This document shows positions 28,713 to 37,432 of a DNA stretch of 64,000 nt, one piece after another. Source of the stretch: Desulfobacula toluolica Tol2. Its GTDB lineage: Bacteria > Desulfobacterota > Desulfobacteria > Desulfobacterales > Desulfobacteraceae. A program made the position numbers and the translations under genes. The number at the start of each line of letters is the position of its first letter. Positions within the stretch are counted from its first letter, which is position 1. The stretch is taken from NCBI RefSeq assembly GCF_000307105.1, contig NC_018645.1, forward strand, positions 4,288,001-4,352,000. The letters are read 5' to 3'. The notes below the pieces were generated by a model. That model was not told the DNA's origin, did not search any database, and saw only the letters and a list, made by a program, of their open reading frames with translations.

Positions 28713-29882
28713 CTAATGGGTCTTGTAATCCGGGTGCTCATGAAGAATGGGCATCCGGGTTGCAATAAACCGGTAGATCACTATTCCAAGGGTTACAATA
28801 AAAACAGAAGTTGCGATTTCCATAAAGCTGGGAAAATAGCGTTGGGCGGAAGGCAGGTGCCAGTTAAATGCCACAACGGAAATATTGAGCCGGTTCAGTA
28901 CGATTCCCAGAACCGTCCAGACAGATGCCACCCGGATAAAGGTAAGATTCTTTTCCCTTGACCCAACAGCATACAAAATGGCAGGAAAAACAACGAACCC
29001 GACAAGCTCCACAATAAACCATAGTCCCCAGCCCGTGGTAAGATAGTGCCAGTTATTGTCAATGGAAATACCGATGATCTTGATACCGACATATCCCATC
29101 ATGACAAACGAAGCTGCTTTGCCAAATCCCAGAACAACCCCTGTGCTTTCCTTTAAATGGGTTTCATCCATCTTATCTTTGAGGTGGCGATGGGCCAGAC
29201 TGCCCTCAAAAATAACCATGGACATGCCTGCAAACATGCTGGATATGAAAAAATATACCGGCAGGTACGAGGAATACCATAAAGGATGAAGCTTTGACGG
29301 TGCAATCATAAACAAGGCACCAAGGGATGACTGATGTAGAGTGGAAAGAACCACGCCAAAAATCGTAAGCAGCAAGGTTAATTTTACGACAGTATTCCGC
29401 AGTTTCTTCAAACCAAGCCATTCCATGGCTGCAGGACTGTATTCAATGAACAATACGGTCAGATAAAGGAACACGCAAAGACCCACTTCAAACAAAAGAG
29501 ACGAAGTTCCCTGGGAATAAAACACCGGATATGGCAGACGCCAGGGACGGCCCACATCATAGTGAAGGGCCAGAACAACCAGCGCATACCCTAAAAAGGC
29601 CGTTAAGATTGCAGGCCTGACCGCAGAATGAAACCGCTTCAACCCAAAAATATAGCAGGCCGCGGATGTAACATACCCGCCTGCTGCCAGGGCAACCCCG
29701 CACAGCAGATCAAAGCCGATCCATATTCCCCATGGATTGTTGTTGTCAAGGTTGGTAACCGTACCCAGTCCCATGGTAAACCGCAAGATTGTTAACACAA
29801 GCCCCACGGCAAGGATTATACCGGTTACCACATTAAACACAGTAAATTTTTTATTTTCAGGAATCCTGTTATCCGAATCCAT
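28713..29882 (-). CDS. hmcC: HmcC, NrfD-like integral membrane subunit
   Basis: 389 residues with about ten membrane helices, of the NrfD/PsrC/HmcC family. Features include NPWGIWIGFDLLCGVALAAGGY near residue 50 and HYDVGRPWRLPYP near 107. The family carries quinone or proton-path chemistry without haem and docks an FeS subunit. The ATG follows the hmcB stop immediately, so the two are tightly coupled. Confidence 0.92.
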   Translation of the reverse strand: MDSDNRIPENKKFTVFNVVTGIILAVGLVLTILRFTMGLGTVTNLDNNNPWGIWIGFDLLCGVALAAGGYVTSAACYIFGLKRFHSAVRPAILTAFLGYALVVLALHYDVGRPWRLPYPVFYSQGTSSLLFEVGLCVFLYLTVLFIEYSPAAMEWLGLKKLRNTVVKLTLLLTIFGVVLSTLHQSSLGALFMIAPSKLHPLWYSSYLPVYFFISSMFAGMSMVIFEGSLAHRHLKDKMDETHLKESTGVVLGFGKAASFVMMGYVGIKIIGISIDNNWHYLTTGWGLWFIVELVGFVVFPAILYAVGSREKNLTFIRVASVWTVLGIVLNRLNISVVAFNWHLPSAQRYFPSFMEIATSVFIVTLGIVIYRFIATRMPILHEHPDYKTH

Positions 29883-31034
29883 CTATTCCTCCTGTTTGCC
29901 TTTTTCCAGAGAATCAACAGATTCGCCAATCGATTTAGCGGTCTGCTCTTCCTGAACTTCAGCTTGTTTTTCTTTTGCGGCTTCGCTTTCTTTTGCAGCC
30001 TCTCTTGCTTTTTCAGCTTCTTCAAGGGCTTTTTTGACTTCAAAATTGATGGCAGCTGTTTTCTCTTTGTTCATTTTCCCCTTGAGATCTTCTATCTTCT
30101 GGTTCATCTCTTCATTGGCTTGAACTCTTGCGGCCTGCAATGCATCATCTTGTTCTTCTTTGGCAATCTTATCTTTTCTCTTGGAAATGGCATATACGCC
30201 GGTCAACAATACCGGCCATAACCCAACCACGATGGGAACAGCCGAAAGCGGCCCTGACGTAAGCTCAGGCGCTGATTTTGTTCCTAAATCCTCTCTCATG
30301 CCAATGGTTTCAAATGATTGACCGGAAAGGTAAAGCCAGCTTGTGCCTCCCATTTCATGCTCACCATACACATGATCTATGTATTTATCAGGGTATTTGT
30401 GAATTCTGGATCGTGCAATCTTGATCAATGCGTCTCTTTGTCCAAAAATCAGTGCCTCCCTGGGGCAGGCTTCCACACACCCCGGAAGCTTGCCTTCTTC
30501 CAGACGGGGAGCGCACATGGTACATTTGGTTACCTTGGGGGTCAGCACCTTGTCATATTCATAGGCCGGAACTTCAAATGGGCATGCAACCATGCAATAT
30601 CGGCATCCCACACACAGGGAGGCATCATAAACAACCGGTCCGGCTGCTGTTTTCTTAAACGCCTTAACAAAGCAGGCAGATGCACATGCGGGTTCAAGGC
30701 AGTGATTGCACTGTTTTTTTACAAACACTTGTTCTTTGGCCTGAAACTTATTAACAACCGTATAAACATCCGCTTGGGTACGTCTGTTTTGATCAAGAAC
30801 AGTTAAATCGTCAAACGGCTTTTCAGGTTCCGGCAATTTATTCACCTTGTTGCAGGCCTGTTCGCACTTTCTGCACCCGATACACAAGGTGGTGTCGTGC
30901 AGAACGCCGGAGCTTCCCGGATACCCCTTGAAACTTTTGTTTGCGGCACCATAGGCTTTTGTCAGGGCACCGGTTGTGGTGGCACCGATGGCCGCGCCAA
31001 GCGACCCCAAAAACTTTCTACGAGAAATAGCCAT
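29883..31034 (-). CDS. hmcB: HmcB, periplasmic multi-cluster ferredoxin subunit with long coiled-coil tail
   Basis: 383 residues. A Tat-type signal ([15 protein letters not shown]) indicates export folded to the periplasm. Four cysteine clusters follow: [36 protein letters not shown] and CTMCAP...CVEACP, giving up to four 4Fe-4S centres. A membrane helix near 270 ([19 protein letters not shown]) anchors it, and about 110 residues of Lys/Glu/Ala-rich coiled coil follow. It should wire HmcA to HmcC. D. vulgaris HmcB also has a membrane helix and charged C-terminus; the length of this tail is worth noting. Confidence 0.92.
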   Translation of the reverse strand: MAISRRKFLGSLGAAIGATTTGALTKAYGAANKSFKGYPGSSGVLHDTTLCIGCRKCEQACNKVNKLPEPEKPFDDLTVLDQNRRTQADVYTVVNKFQAKEQVFVKKQCNHCLEPACASACFVKAFKKTAAGPVVYDASLCVGCRYCMVACPFEVPAYEYDKVLTPKVTKCTMCAPRLEEGKLPGCVEACPREALIFGQRDALIKIARSRIHKYPDKYIDHVYGEHEMGGTSWLYLSGQSFETIGMREDLGTKSAPELTSGPLSAVPIVVGLWPVLLTGVYAISKRKDKIAKEEQDDALQAARVQANEEMNQKIEDLKGKMNKEKTAAINFEVKKALEEAEKAREAAKESEAAKEKQAEVQEEQTAKSIGESVDSLEKGKQEE

Positions 31035-31069
31035 AATTTTACCCTTATTATTTATATCCTTTGAAGTTT

Positions 31070-32677
31070 CTATTTCTTTGCTTCATGACATTTGACACAG
31101 TCTGTTGCGACTACGGATTTAATGTCCATTTTCTGATGACAGGTAATGCACTGGCCATGATATGCGCCTTTCAATCCAGGCCTGCCGTCCAAACCACCAT
31201 CAAATATGGCATCAGATCCATCACCCTGGCCAGGAACGACTTTACTGTGACAAGACGCACATTTAGGAGGCTCAAGGGTTTTAGGGCTGTTGTGATGACA
31301 CCCCATGCACAGCCCGGCCTGATCCTTATGAAATGCGTTTGCCATTCCGCTCTTTTCAACTCTCTTGGCAATGGCCTGAACCACTTTGCGATGGGGGAAC
31401 CGGCTGGGTTTATACTCATCTGCCAGCCCGTCAATAACAACTGTTTCAGGAATCTTGTCTTCTGCAACAATCGTGTAATTTGACGAAAGGTCTGTTAACG
31501 CCATTTTTGCCGCTTGAGCAGGGTCTTTTGATTCCAATTGAACCGGCGGTATACTGTGGCATGTTTTACAGGATTCGGGATTGCTGTTGCTTGCAGGCAT
31601 CAAACTGTGACAGCCGGCACAATCAGCACTTTTCGTGAAGTCTTTATGGCATCCGATACAACTTCGGGTACTGTCTTGTTTGTGCATGGCCTGCCCAAGA
31701 CTGACAAACCCGCCCTTTTGTTCTCCCCCTTCTGCCCCGTGGCAATCATTGCATTTTTTCAAGGTCTCATGATGGCAGTCTTTACAGCTTTGCGCTGCTG
31801 TTTCATGAAATTTGTGATCAAAGGCAACGGCATCCATATAATTTTTCTTTGTCTGATCGTCCGCCTTCCAGCCCGTAATGGCAACTTCATCCGGCTGATT
31901 TCGCTTGAGCCTGGGAATATCGGTTATTTTTTTTATTTTTTTTATTTTTTCGTTATCATGACAGCCGTCACAGGTTACAGGCCCGGCATCAATTGCGATA
32001 CTTTTCGCTTTAAAGCTTTGATGACAGGCTACACAGGAATCATGAGCCGCTTCTTGAATAGACCTTGTTTCATCCTTTTTTTCAGACTTATGACAATAAA
32101 AGCAGGACTCTTCCTCACCTTTAACATAAAAAATCTCTTTTGTTTTTTCATTATATTTATGGTGACAGGCGCTGCAATTGTCTTTAGCTGACAAGTCCAT
32201 ACCTTTAATCCGTTCTGAACTTTCATGGATAAAATGCAATGATTTATCAAAACTGATTTTTTCCCGCAAAGACCCTTCAGGCTCCCCTGCGACATGACAT
32301 ACCCCGCACTGATCGGCAACTGGCCCCGTCTTCTTGTCAGAGGCTTTTTTTTCCGTATGACAGGCAATACACTGGTCATGATAAAAATCCATGGATGCTT
32401 TCTCGCCTGTTCGTTTGAATTCAAAAACAATGGTATTGTCTTTTTCCATATGACAGACTGTACAGTCGCCATCCGAAGCCTGAGTGTGAAGATCATGCAA
32501 AAAACCGACAGCAGGCATTTCATCCTTGCCAAGCTCGCCCTCAAGCTCAATTTTTATAAGCCCCGGTCTTTTTTCATCATCACTGTTGTTTGTACTGGTT
32601 TGCCCTATAAAGGGAAACAAAATGCATAAAACAATCATCACAAAAAATATCAGCTGAAATGATTTTACTTTTGACAT
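31070..32677 (-). CDS. hmcA: HmcA, 16-haem periplasmic cytochrome c
   Basis: 535 residues with an N-terminal signal peptide ([15 protein letters not shown]). I count sixteen CxxCH haem-binding motifs, from CTVCH near residue 75 to CVKCH near the C-terminus, the haem number known for HmcA of Desulfovibrio, which is also of similar length. It collects electrons from periplasmic type I c3 cytochrome and hydrogenases or formate dehydrogenases and passes them to HmcB. First gene of the hmc block; 375 bp upstream separate it from the divergent nfnA. Confidence 0.96.
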   Translation of the reverse strand: MSKVKSFQLIFFVMIVLCILFPFIGQTSTNNSDDEKRPGLIKIELEGELGKDEMPAVGFLHDLHTQASDGDCTVCHMEKDNTIVFEFKRTGEKASMDFYHDQCIACHTEKKASDKKTGPVADQCGVCHVAGEPEGSLREKISFDKSLHFIHESSERIKGMDLSAKDNCSACHHKYNEKTKEIFYVKGEEESCFYCHKSEKKDETRSIQEAAHDSCVACHQSFKAKSIAIDAGPVTCDGCHDNEKIKKIKKITDIPRLKRNQPDEVAITGWKADDQTKKNYMDAVAFDHKFHETAAQSCKDCHHETLKKCNDCHGAEGGEQKGGFVSLGQAMHKQDSTRSCIGCHKDFTKSADCAGCHSLMPASNSNPESCKTCHSIPPVQLESKDPAQAAKMALTDLSSNYTIVAEDKIPETVVIDGLADEYKPSRFPHRKVVQAIAKRVEKSGMANAFHKDQAGLCMGCHHNSPKTLEPPKCASCHSKVVPGQGDGSDAIFDGGLDGRPGLKGAYHGQCITCHQKMDIKSVVATDCVKCHEAKK

Positions 32678-33052
32678 GGTTCAATCCCCTGATTGATTTT
32701 TAAAAACACTATTTCAAATATACCCAACTAAATCAATAGGATTATTTCCTACTATTTTCATGTGATTAAGTCAAGTCCAAAATTTCATGGCTTTATTTTT
32801 ATAAATTTTAAATCATTTTATCTGCCGGACACAGTACAATCAAACCCATAGTCACATTCCAGCTATCCCACTGCTGTAAGGCCGACGCACTTGTCTTTCA
32901 ATTGCCCAGGTGTCTTTTCGCTTGATTATATGGAATATTTTAGGGTATTATAGAATCCTTAAATTCAAGACATAAATTGAATTGAATTTTTCATTTAAAC
33001 ATTAATCACCGAACAGATCCATACACAGATCCATTGAAATTAGGAGGAAGAA
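32678..33052. promoter_or_regulatory. Divergent hmcA / nfnA intergenic region
   Basis: 375 bp between divergent redox operons, expected to hold both promoters. An imperfect palindrome AATAGGATTATTTCC-TACTATT at 32735-32756 lies about 60 bp upstream of hmcA and could be an Rrf2-type operator; this rests on symmetry and position only. The nfnA start is preceded by AGGAGGAAGAA. Nothing else was recognised. Confidence 0.4.
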
Positions 33053-33886
33053 ATGGGAAAAATTGTGGCTCGTGAGGAAATGGCTCAAGGCACTATCATT
33101 CTAAATGAAATAGATGCGCCTCGCATATCACGAAAAGCCAAACCCGGACAATTTGTAATACTTCAGGCGGATGAAACAGGAGAACGCATCCCTTTGACCA
33201 TGGCAGATACAAATCCGGAAAAAGGTACTATCACCATTATCTATATGGTCATTGGAAAATCCACGACCCGGTTTAAAGAGTTAATGGTTGGCGATGAATA
33301 CTATGCCCTGATCGGCCCCCTTGGAAAACCCACCCATATCGAAAACGTCGGTAAAGTCGTCTGCGTTGGCGGCGGAACCGGAATTGCAGTGCTGCATCCC
33401 ATTACCCGGGCACTTAAAGAAGCCGGCAATGAAGTAACAACCATATTGGGTTCCAGAACATATGACCTGTTGATTATGGAAGAAAAAATGAAAGCCGCAT
33501 CCACCACTTTAAATATCTGTACCGATGACGGATCACACGGCCATCACGGTTTTGTGACCGACGTTTTAAAAGATGTTCTGGAAAAAAATGATATCGACCT
33601 TGTTGTTGCCATTGGCCCCATCCCAATGATGAAATTTTGCAGCCTAATCACCAAAGAAAAAAATATTAAAACCCTTGTCAGCCTTAACCCAATCATGGTG
33701 GACGGAACCGGTATGTGCGGTTGCTGCCGTGTTACAGTGGGCAATGAGACCAAATTTGCCTGTGTAGACGGCCCTGAATTTGACGGGCACAAAGTGAACT
33801 TTGATGAACTGGCCAAGCGCCTTGCTTCCTACCTTGAGGATGAGAAGTTAAGCCTGGAAGCCTATGAAAAATGCAAACTGCAATAA
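33053..33886 (+). CDS. nfnA: NfnA/SudB-type ferredoxin-NADP+ oxidoreductase small subunit
   Basis: 277 residues. The FAD-binding barrel (1-100) leads into an NAD-binding fold (VVCVGGGTGIAVLHPITRAL near 105) and a C-terminal cysteine set GMCGCCRVTV...FACVDGPEF that binds 2Fe-2S, as in the NfnA/SudB and dihydroorotate dehydrogenase PyrK family. With NfnB it forms the bifurcating NADH-dependent ferredoxin:NADP+ oxidoreductase, balancing NADPH against NADH and reduced ferredoxin in the cytoplasm. Strong AGGAGG site, and 35 bp before nfnB. Confidence 0.9.
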   Translation: MGKIVAREEMAQGTIILNEIDAPRISRKAKPGQFVILQADETGERIPLTMADTNPEKGTITIIYMVIGKSTTRFKELMVGDEYYALIGPLGKPTHIENVGKVVCVGGGTGIAVLHPITRALKEAGNEVTTILGSRTYDLLIMEEKMKAASTTLNICTDDGSHGHHGFVTDVLKDVLEKNDIDLVVAIGPIPMMKFCSLITKEKNIKTLVSLNPIMVDGTGMCGCCRVTVGNETKFACVDGPEFDGHKVNFDELAKRLASYLEDEKLSLEAYEKCKLQ

Positions 33887-33921
33887 ACCATACCATCACG
33901 GTTGTATACATGGAGGAATAA

Positions 33922-35334
33922 ATGGCAGACAAAAAATCAAAAAAGATAAAAATTCCACGGGCAAAAATGCCAGAACAAGACCCGGATATCAGAAGACGAA
34001 ATTTTGAAGAAGTCCCCTTGGGACTTACCCCTGAAATGGCTATGGCCGAAGCCTCAAGATGTCTTCAATGCAAAAATCCAGCCTGCGTTGAAGGATGTCC
34101 GGTTTCCGTTCAAATACCCGAGTTTATCCAATTAATTGCAGAAAACAATTTTTCAGGCGCAGCAAAAAAATTATGGGAAAACAATGCACTTCCTGCTGTG
34201 TGCGGGCGTGTCTGTCCCCAGGAAGAACAATGTGAGGGCAGGTGTATTTTAGGTAAAAAAGGTTCTCCTGTTGCCATTGGATATCTTGAAAGATTTGCAG
34301 CCGACCATGAACGTAAAAACGGAACCGGAGCCCCCCCTGTTGTTGCCCAAAAAACAGGGAAAAAAGTGGCGGTTATTGGTTCCGGCCCCTCCGGCCTGAC
34401 GGTTGCCGGAGATCTTTTGACCAAAGGCCATGATGTCACTATTTTTGAAGCGTTTCACAAACCCGGCGGGGTATTGGTATATGGAATTCCTGAATTCAGG
34501 CTTCCAAAAGAAATTGTTGCATCGGAAGTGGCCACCCTTGAAAAAATGGGCGCAAACATTGAATGCAATACCGTGATAGGCGCTTCGGTCACCATTGATG
34601 AGCTGTTTGAAGAAGGGTATGACGCAGTCTATATTGGTGTGGGCGCAGGCCTGCCAAGATTCATGAACCTGCCTGGTGAAAACCTCATTGGTATTTATTC
34701 GGCAAATGAATACCTGACCCGGACCAACCTGATGAAAGGGTATCTCTTTCCCGAATATGACACGCCCACTGCCCGGGGAAAAAATGTTGTTGTTCTGGGT
34801 GCCGGCAATGTGGCCATGGATTCTGCGAGAACCGCCATGCGTCTTGGGGCGGACTCTGTAAAAGTTGTATATAGAAGATCAAGAGAAGAAATGCCGGCAA
34901 GAGAAGAAGAGCTTCACCATGCCGAAGAAGAAAAAATTGAATTTGTTCTCCTGACTAATCCCACTGAGTTTTTTGGAGATGAAAATGGGCGTCTGACCGG
35001 AATGGAATGCCTTAAAATGGAATTGGGAGAACCGGATGCATCAGGAAGAAGAAGGCCTATACCCGTTGAAGGATCAAACTTCAGGATTGACTGCGACCTT
35101 GTGGTTGTCTCTGTCGGTTCAAATGCCAATCCTCTGCTGACAAATTCCACACCTGATATTGCCTTGAACAAATGGGGTAATATCATAGGTGACCCTGTAA
35201 CCGGGAAAACATCAAAAAAAGGCGTTTGGGCAGGAGGGGACATTGTAACCGGAGCCGCAACAGTCATTCTTGCCATGGGTGCGGGACGGACCGCAGCCAA
35301 CTCAATACACGATTATCTGACACTGGGATGGTAA
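33922..35334 (+). CDS. nfnB: NfnB/SudA-type ferredoxin-NADP+ oxidoreductase large subunit (GltD-like)
   Basis: 470 residues. The N-terminal cysteine pattern CLQCKNPACVEGCP and CGRVCPQEEQCEGRC holds two 4Fe-4S clusters. FAD- and NADP-binding folds follow (VAVIGSGPSGLTVAGDL near 150, VVVLGAGNVAMDSARTAMR near 290) and the closing GAATVILAMGAGRTAANSI. Family members are often annotated as homotetrameric glutamate synthase, but the adjacent nfnA makes the bifurcating Nfn complex the better call. Followed by a hairpin terminator. Confidence 0.9.
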   Translation: MADKKSKKIKIPRAKMPEQDPDIRRRNFEEVPLGLTPEMAMAEASRCLQCKNPACVEGCPVSVQIPEFIQLIAENNFSGAAKKLWENNALPAVCGRVCPQEEQCEGRCILGKKGSPVAIGYLERFAADHERKNGTGAPPVVAQKTGKKVAVIGSGPSGLTVAGDLLTKGHDVTIFEAFHKPGGVLVYGIPEFRLPKEIVASEVATLEKMGANIECNTVIGASVTIDELFEEGYDAVYIGVGAGLPRFMNLPGENLIGIYSANEYLTRTNLMKGYLFPEYDTPTARGKNVVVLGAGNVAMDSARTAMRLGADSVKVVYRRSREEMPAREEELHHAEEEKIEFVLLTNPTEFFGDENGRLTGMECLKMELGEPDASGRRRPIPVEGSNFRIDCDLVVVSVGSNANPLLTNSTPDIALNKWGNIIGDPVTGKTSKKGVWAGGDIVTGAATVILAMGAGRTAANSIHDYLTLGW

Positions 35335-35433
35335 TGGGTAACAGGTGACGGATAAACAATAACGGAAACTTGTAACACAAAGGTAAAAATCCTGACCCTG
35401 AGGGCCAGGGTTTCAAAAGCGAAGTAAAATAAT

Positions 35434-35471
35434 AAGGTTGGCCATTGAAAAATTTTTCACTGACCAACCTT
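35434..35471. terminator. Bidirectional hairpin terminator between nfnB and cooT
   Basis: AAGGTTGGCCATTGAAAAA is followed directly by a near-perfect complement (two mismatches in 19), giving a 38-bp hairpin with A-rich and T-rich flanks. It lies between convergent genes and suits termination both ways. Confidence 0.7.
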
Positions 35472-35490
35472 AATTTTATATCCATTCTCT

Positions 35491-35584
35491 TTTTATATGA
35501 AAGTCTTCAAAAATCCAGACAGTGACTTTCATGTTTTGTTGTGGTCAAATCTGAGCGAAAGACCATGTCTGCCAGCGGCAGTTA
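35491..35584 (-). repeat. Twin-hairpin repeat, copy C
   Basis: Minus-oriented copy at the 3' end of cooT. The TAA inside its ATAACTGCC start is the cooT stop codon. Stem 2 (TGAAAGTC against GACTTTCA) is perfect. Confidence 0.9.
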
Positions 35585-35776
35585 TTGTTTAATATAAACC
35601 TTGTGGTCCACCAATGACAAAGAATGAACATGGCCTTTAATAAATTTTTGTTCGCCAAAGATAGAAACCAGGCGGATACCATCTTCATCCGGCTCAATCT
35701 TGTCAACCGCTTCCATTAACAATGTTTCATCAGATTCGCCGTCATTTCCAAGTAAATATGCATTTGCTTCACACAT
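35582..35776 (-). CDS. cooT: CooT-family small nickel-binding protein
   Basis: 64 residues beginning MCEANAYLL, the signature of CooT-family proteins whose Cys2 binds nickel; later conserved parts are IRLVSIFGEQKFIKGHV and VDHKVYIKQ. CooT is implicated in nickel delivery to carbon monoxide dehydrogenase. No CODH gene is in the window, so its client lies elsewhere or differs. It is paired with a DUF3842 gene upstream. Copies C and D of the twin-hairpin repeat flank it in the same orientation. Confidence 0.85.
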   Translation of the reverse strand: MCEANAYLLGNDGESDETLLMEAVDKIEPDEDGIRLVSIFGEQKFIKGHVHSLSLVDHKVYIKQ

Positions 35777-35799
35777 AACGCCATCACTCCTTGTATATT

Positions 35800-35893
35800 T
35801 TTTATATGAAAGTCTTTAAAAATTTAATCGTGACTTTCAGTTTTCGTTGTGGACAAACCAGGATATGATACCAGGTCTGCCCGTGGCATTTAT
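35800..35893 (-). repeat. Twin-hairpin repeat, copy D
   Basis: Minus-oriented copy between DUF3842 and cooT. The TAA in its ATAAATGCC start is the stop codon of the DUF3842 gene. Stem 1 uses GGGCAGACC against GGTTTGTCC, with G-U pairs. Confidence 0.9.
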
Positions 35894-36315
35894 AAAAAAG
35901 ATAAATGTTTATCCAACAATTCATCCACCAGTTGAGGCAGGGGCAGACCGCTTACCCCTACAATTTCCAGGTTTTCCTGGGTCAGAGGCAGAAGAATTTT
36001 TTTAGCATCGGCAGAACATATGGCTTCCGCCATCTCAGGGGTTACCTCGCCCATCATTGCCTGGGGCATGATAATTCCCACAGGCCCGATAATAGCATCT
36101 GCTTTCCTTACGGTCTGAACAATGGCATTACTGCCGGAAGCCCCTTTGTTTGCCCTTGCTTTCAGCATCTGGGCCGTGGCAATGGCGTTGGTTCCCAGAG
36201 CAAAGACCTCTATTCGTTCTTCAAACCGTTCTTTGAGTTTTTTAATAATTGCAGATCCAATGCCTCCCCCCTGGCCATCTATAACACAAATTTTTTTCTG
36301 GATATTCACTCCCAT
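35890..36315 (-). CDS. DUF3842 family protein
   Basis: 141 residues with a Gly-rich Rossmann-like start (KKICVIDGQGGGIGSAIIK), then FALGTNAIATAQMLKA and IIGPVGIIMPQAMMGEVTP. It matches the DUF3842 family, which has no established function; the opening resembles a nucleotide-binding loop. Its place directly upstream of cooT suggests a shared role in nickel or one-carbon enzyme maturation (inference from adjacency). No clear Shine-Dalgarno sequence precedes the ATG. Confidence 0.8.
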   Translation of the reverse strand: MGVNIQKKICVIDGQGGGIGSAIIKKLKERFEERIEVFALGTNAIATAQMLKARANKGASGSNAIVQTVRKADAIIGPVGIIMPQAMMGEVTPEMAEAICSADAKKILLPLTQENLEIVGVSGLPLPQLVDELLDKHLSFL

Positions 36316-36376
36316 AACTATTTGTTTGCCTTTATATAATTTATTTCATACAATTTTAAAAATATTTCTGACTTCA

Positions 36377-37093
36377 TTATTTTAACATTATTTTATTTTT
36401 AACAAGCAACATCATTTTATTATGAATAGCATCTGAGGACAGAATTGAGCCATTAGTATCCAAGCAATTTATCATTTCGAAATCATTGTATTTATTTACC
36501 ACCCTTAAATATTCTTGCTCAACATTTTTTTGCAAATTGATGCTTGCTTCATGTATATCGCTTTTACCGTTCAAATATACCCTATCTTTTCCAACCCTGA
36601 CTTTTTTTAATTCAGTTTCAACAAAAGAGAATGGAACATGTAAATATACAGACAAATCCGGTTTTGGTATTTTATTATAGAAATATTCAAATTCAAGAAT
36701 CCAATGTTCTAATTCATTTTTTTTTGATTCATCGTCAAGTTTCGCACACTGGAATGCAATGTTTGAGTAAACATATCTATCCACAATTACAAAATATTTA
36801 TTTTCCAACCAACCAGTTATCTTTTTTTTTGCATCATCTCTATCACCGGCATAAATCAAAGCAACAAGATAAGGGTCCACAGAATCTAAACTTCCGAATT
36901 CTCCTCTTAGAAATTTAGCAATCAAATCTCCATAGTAACCCTCTCCACTGCGAGGAAAATGGAGATATTTATATTTGATTTCATTTTTATTGAAATAATT
37001 CTTTAATAATTTTATTTGTGTGGACTTTCCAGCCCCATCCAAACCTTCAATAACAATAAATCTATTTTGATCTCCCAATTTTATCAATCCCAT
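36377..37093 (-). CDS. tmk: Thymidylate kinase-like protein
   Basis: 238 residues. Walker A in VIEGLDGAGKSTQIKLLKNY, the DR-Y motif VDRYVYSNIAFQ and PDLSVYLHVPF match dTMP kinases, which phosphorylate dTMP with ATP. It is somewhat longer than typical Tmk (about 210), and its coding is more AT-rich than nearby genes, so it may be a second, acquired copy rather than the housekeeping enzyme. A related nucleotide kinase activity is possible. Confidence 0.8.
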   Translation of the reverse strand: MGLIKLGDQNRFIVIEGLDGAGKSTQIKLLKNYFNKNEIKYKYLHFPRSGEGYYGDLIAKFLRGEFGSLDSVDPYLVALIYAGDRDDAKKKITGWLENKYFVIVDRYVYSNIAFQCAKLDDESKKNELEHWILEFEYFYNKIPKPDLSVYLHVPFSFVETELKKVRVGKDRVYLNGKSDIHEASINLQKNVEQEYLRVVNKYNDFEMINCLDTNGSILSSDAIHNKMMLLVKNKIMLK

Positions 37094-37432
37094 ATTTTTA
37101 TTTCATTTTAATTAAATACGTCAAAGCACAGTCTATAGCAATATACCAAATTCTTAGCAAGCATTTGGACTCTTCTCTTTACAAAAAAAAGGTCATGGGC
37201 ATTTAAGTGAATCTTACAAAAACACCCAACCGAATTCTTGTTGTATAAACATACCTCAATATAGGTATATATTGTGGATAATTTTATTGGGATCTGCATT
37301 CATTAGCAGCCTGCCGGGATAAGATGGACAGCACAGCACTCCATCTTATCGGGCCGGGCTGATATCCATAACAATAAACTCCCGTCCAGAAGGGCCGAGA
37401 GTTTGATTGTATTTGTCCAAATATTATGGACT
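37094..37432. other. Intergenic region with an 11-bp-stem hairpin
   Basis: No gene is supported here. The main feature is a hairpin with arms GATAAGATGGA (37318-37328) and its exact complement (37340-37350) around an 11-nt loop, extended by partly complementary GC-rich flanks from 37307 to 37361. It lies 3' of the minus-strand PhaC-like gene and may end that transcript, although no T-run follows. Confidence 0.6.

Noticed and set aside
26428-32677. Reading the redox cluster as DsrMKJOP or Tmc
   Set aside because: Sixteen CxxCH motifs in the cytochrome, the presence of small HmcD, and the A-B-C-D-E-F order with rrf1/rrf2-like genes fit Hmc; DsrJ is a small three-haem cytochrome.
33922-35334. 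Glutamate synthase small subunit (gltD) for the nfnB gene
   Set aside because: It is preceded by an NfnA/SudB-type subunit and no gltB large subunit is nearby.
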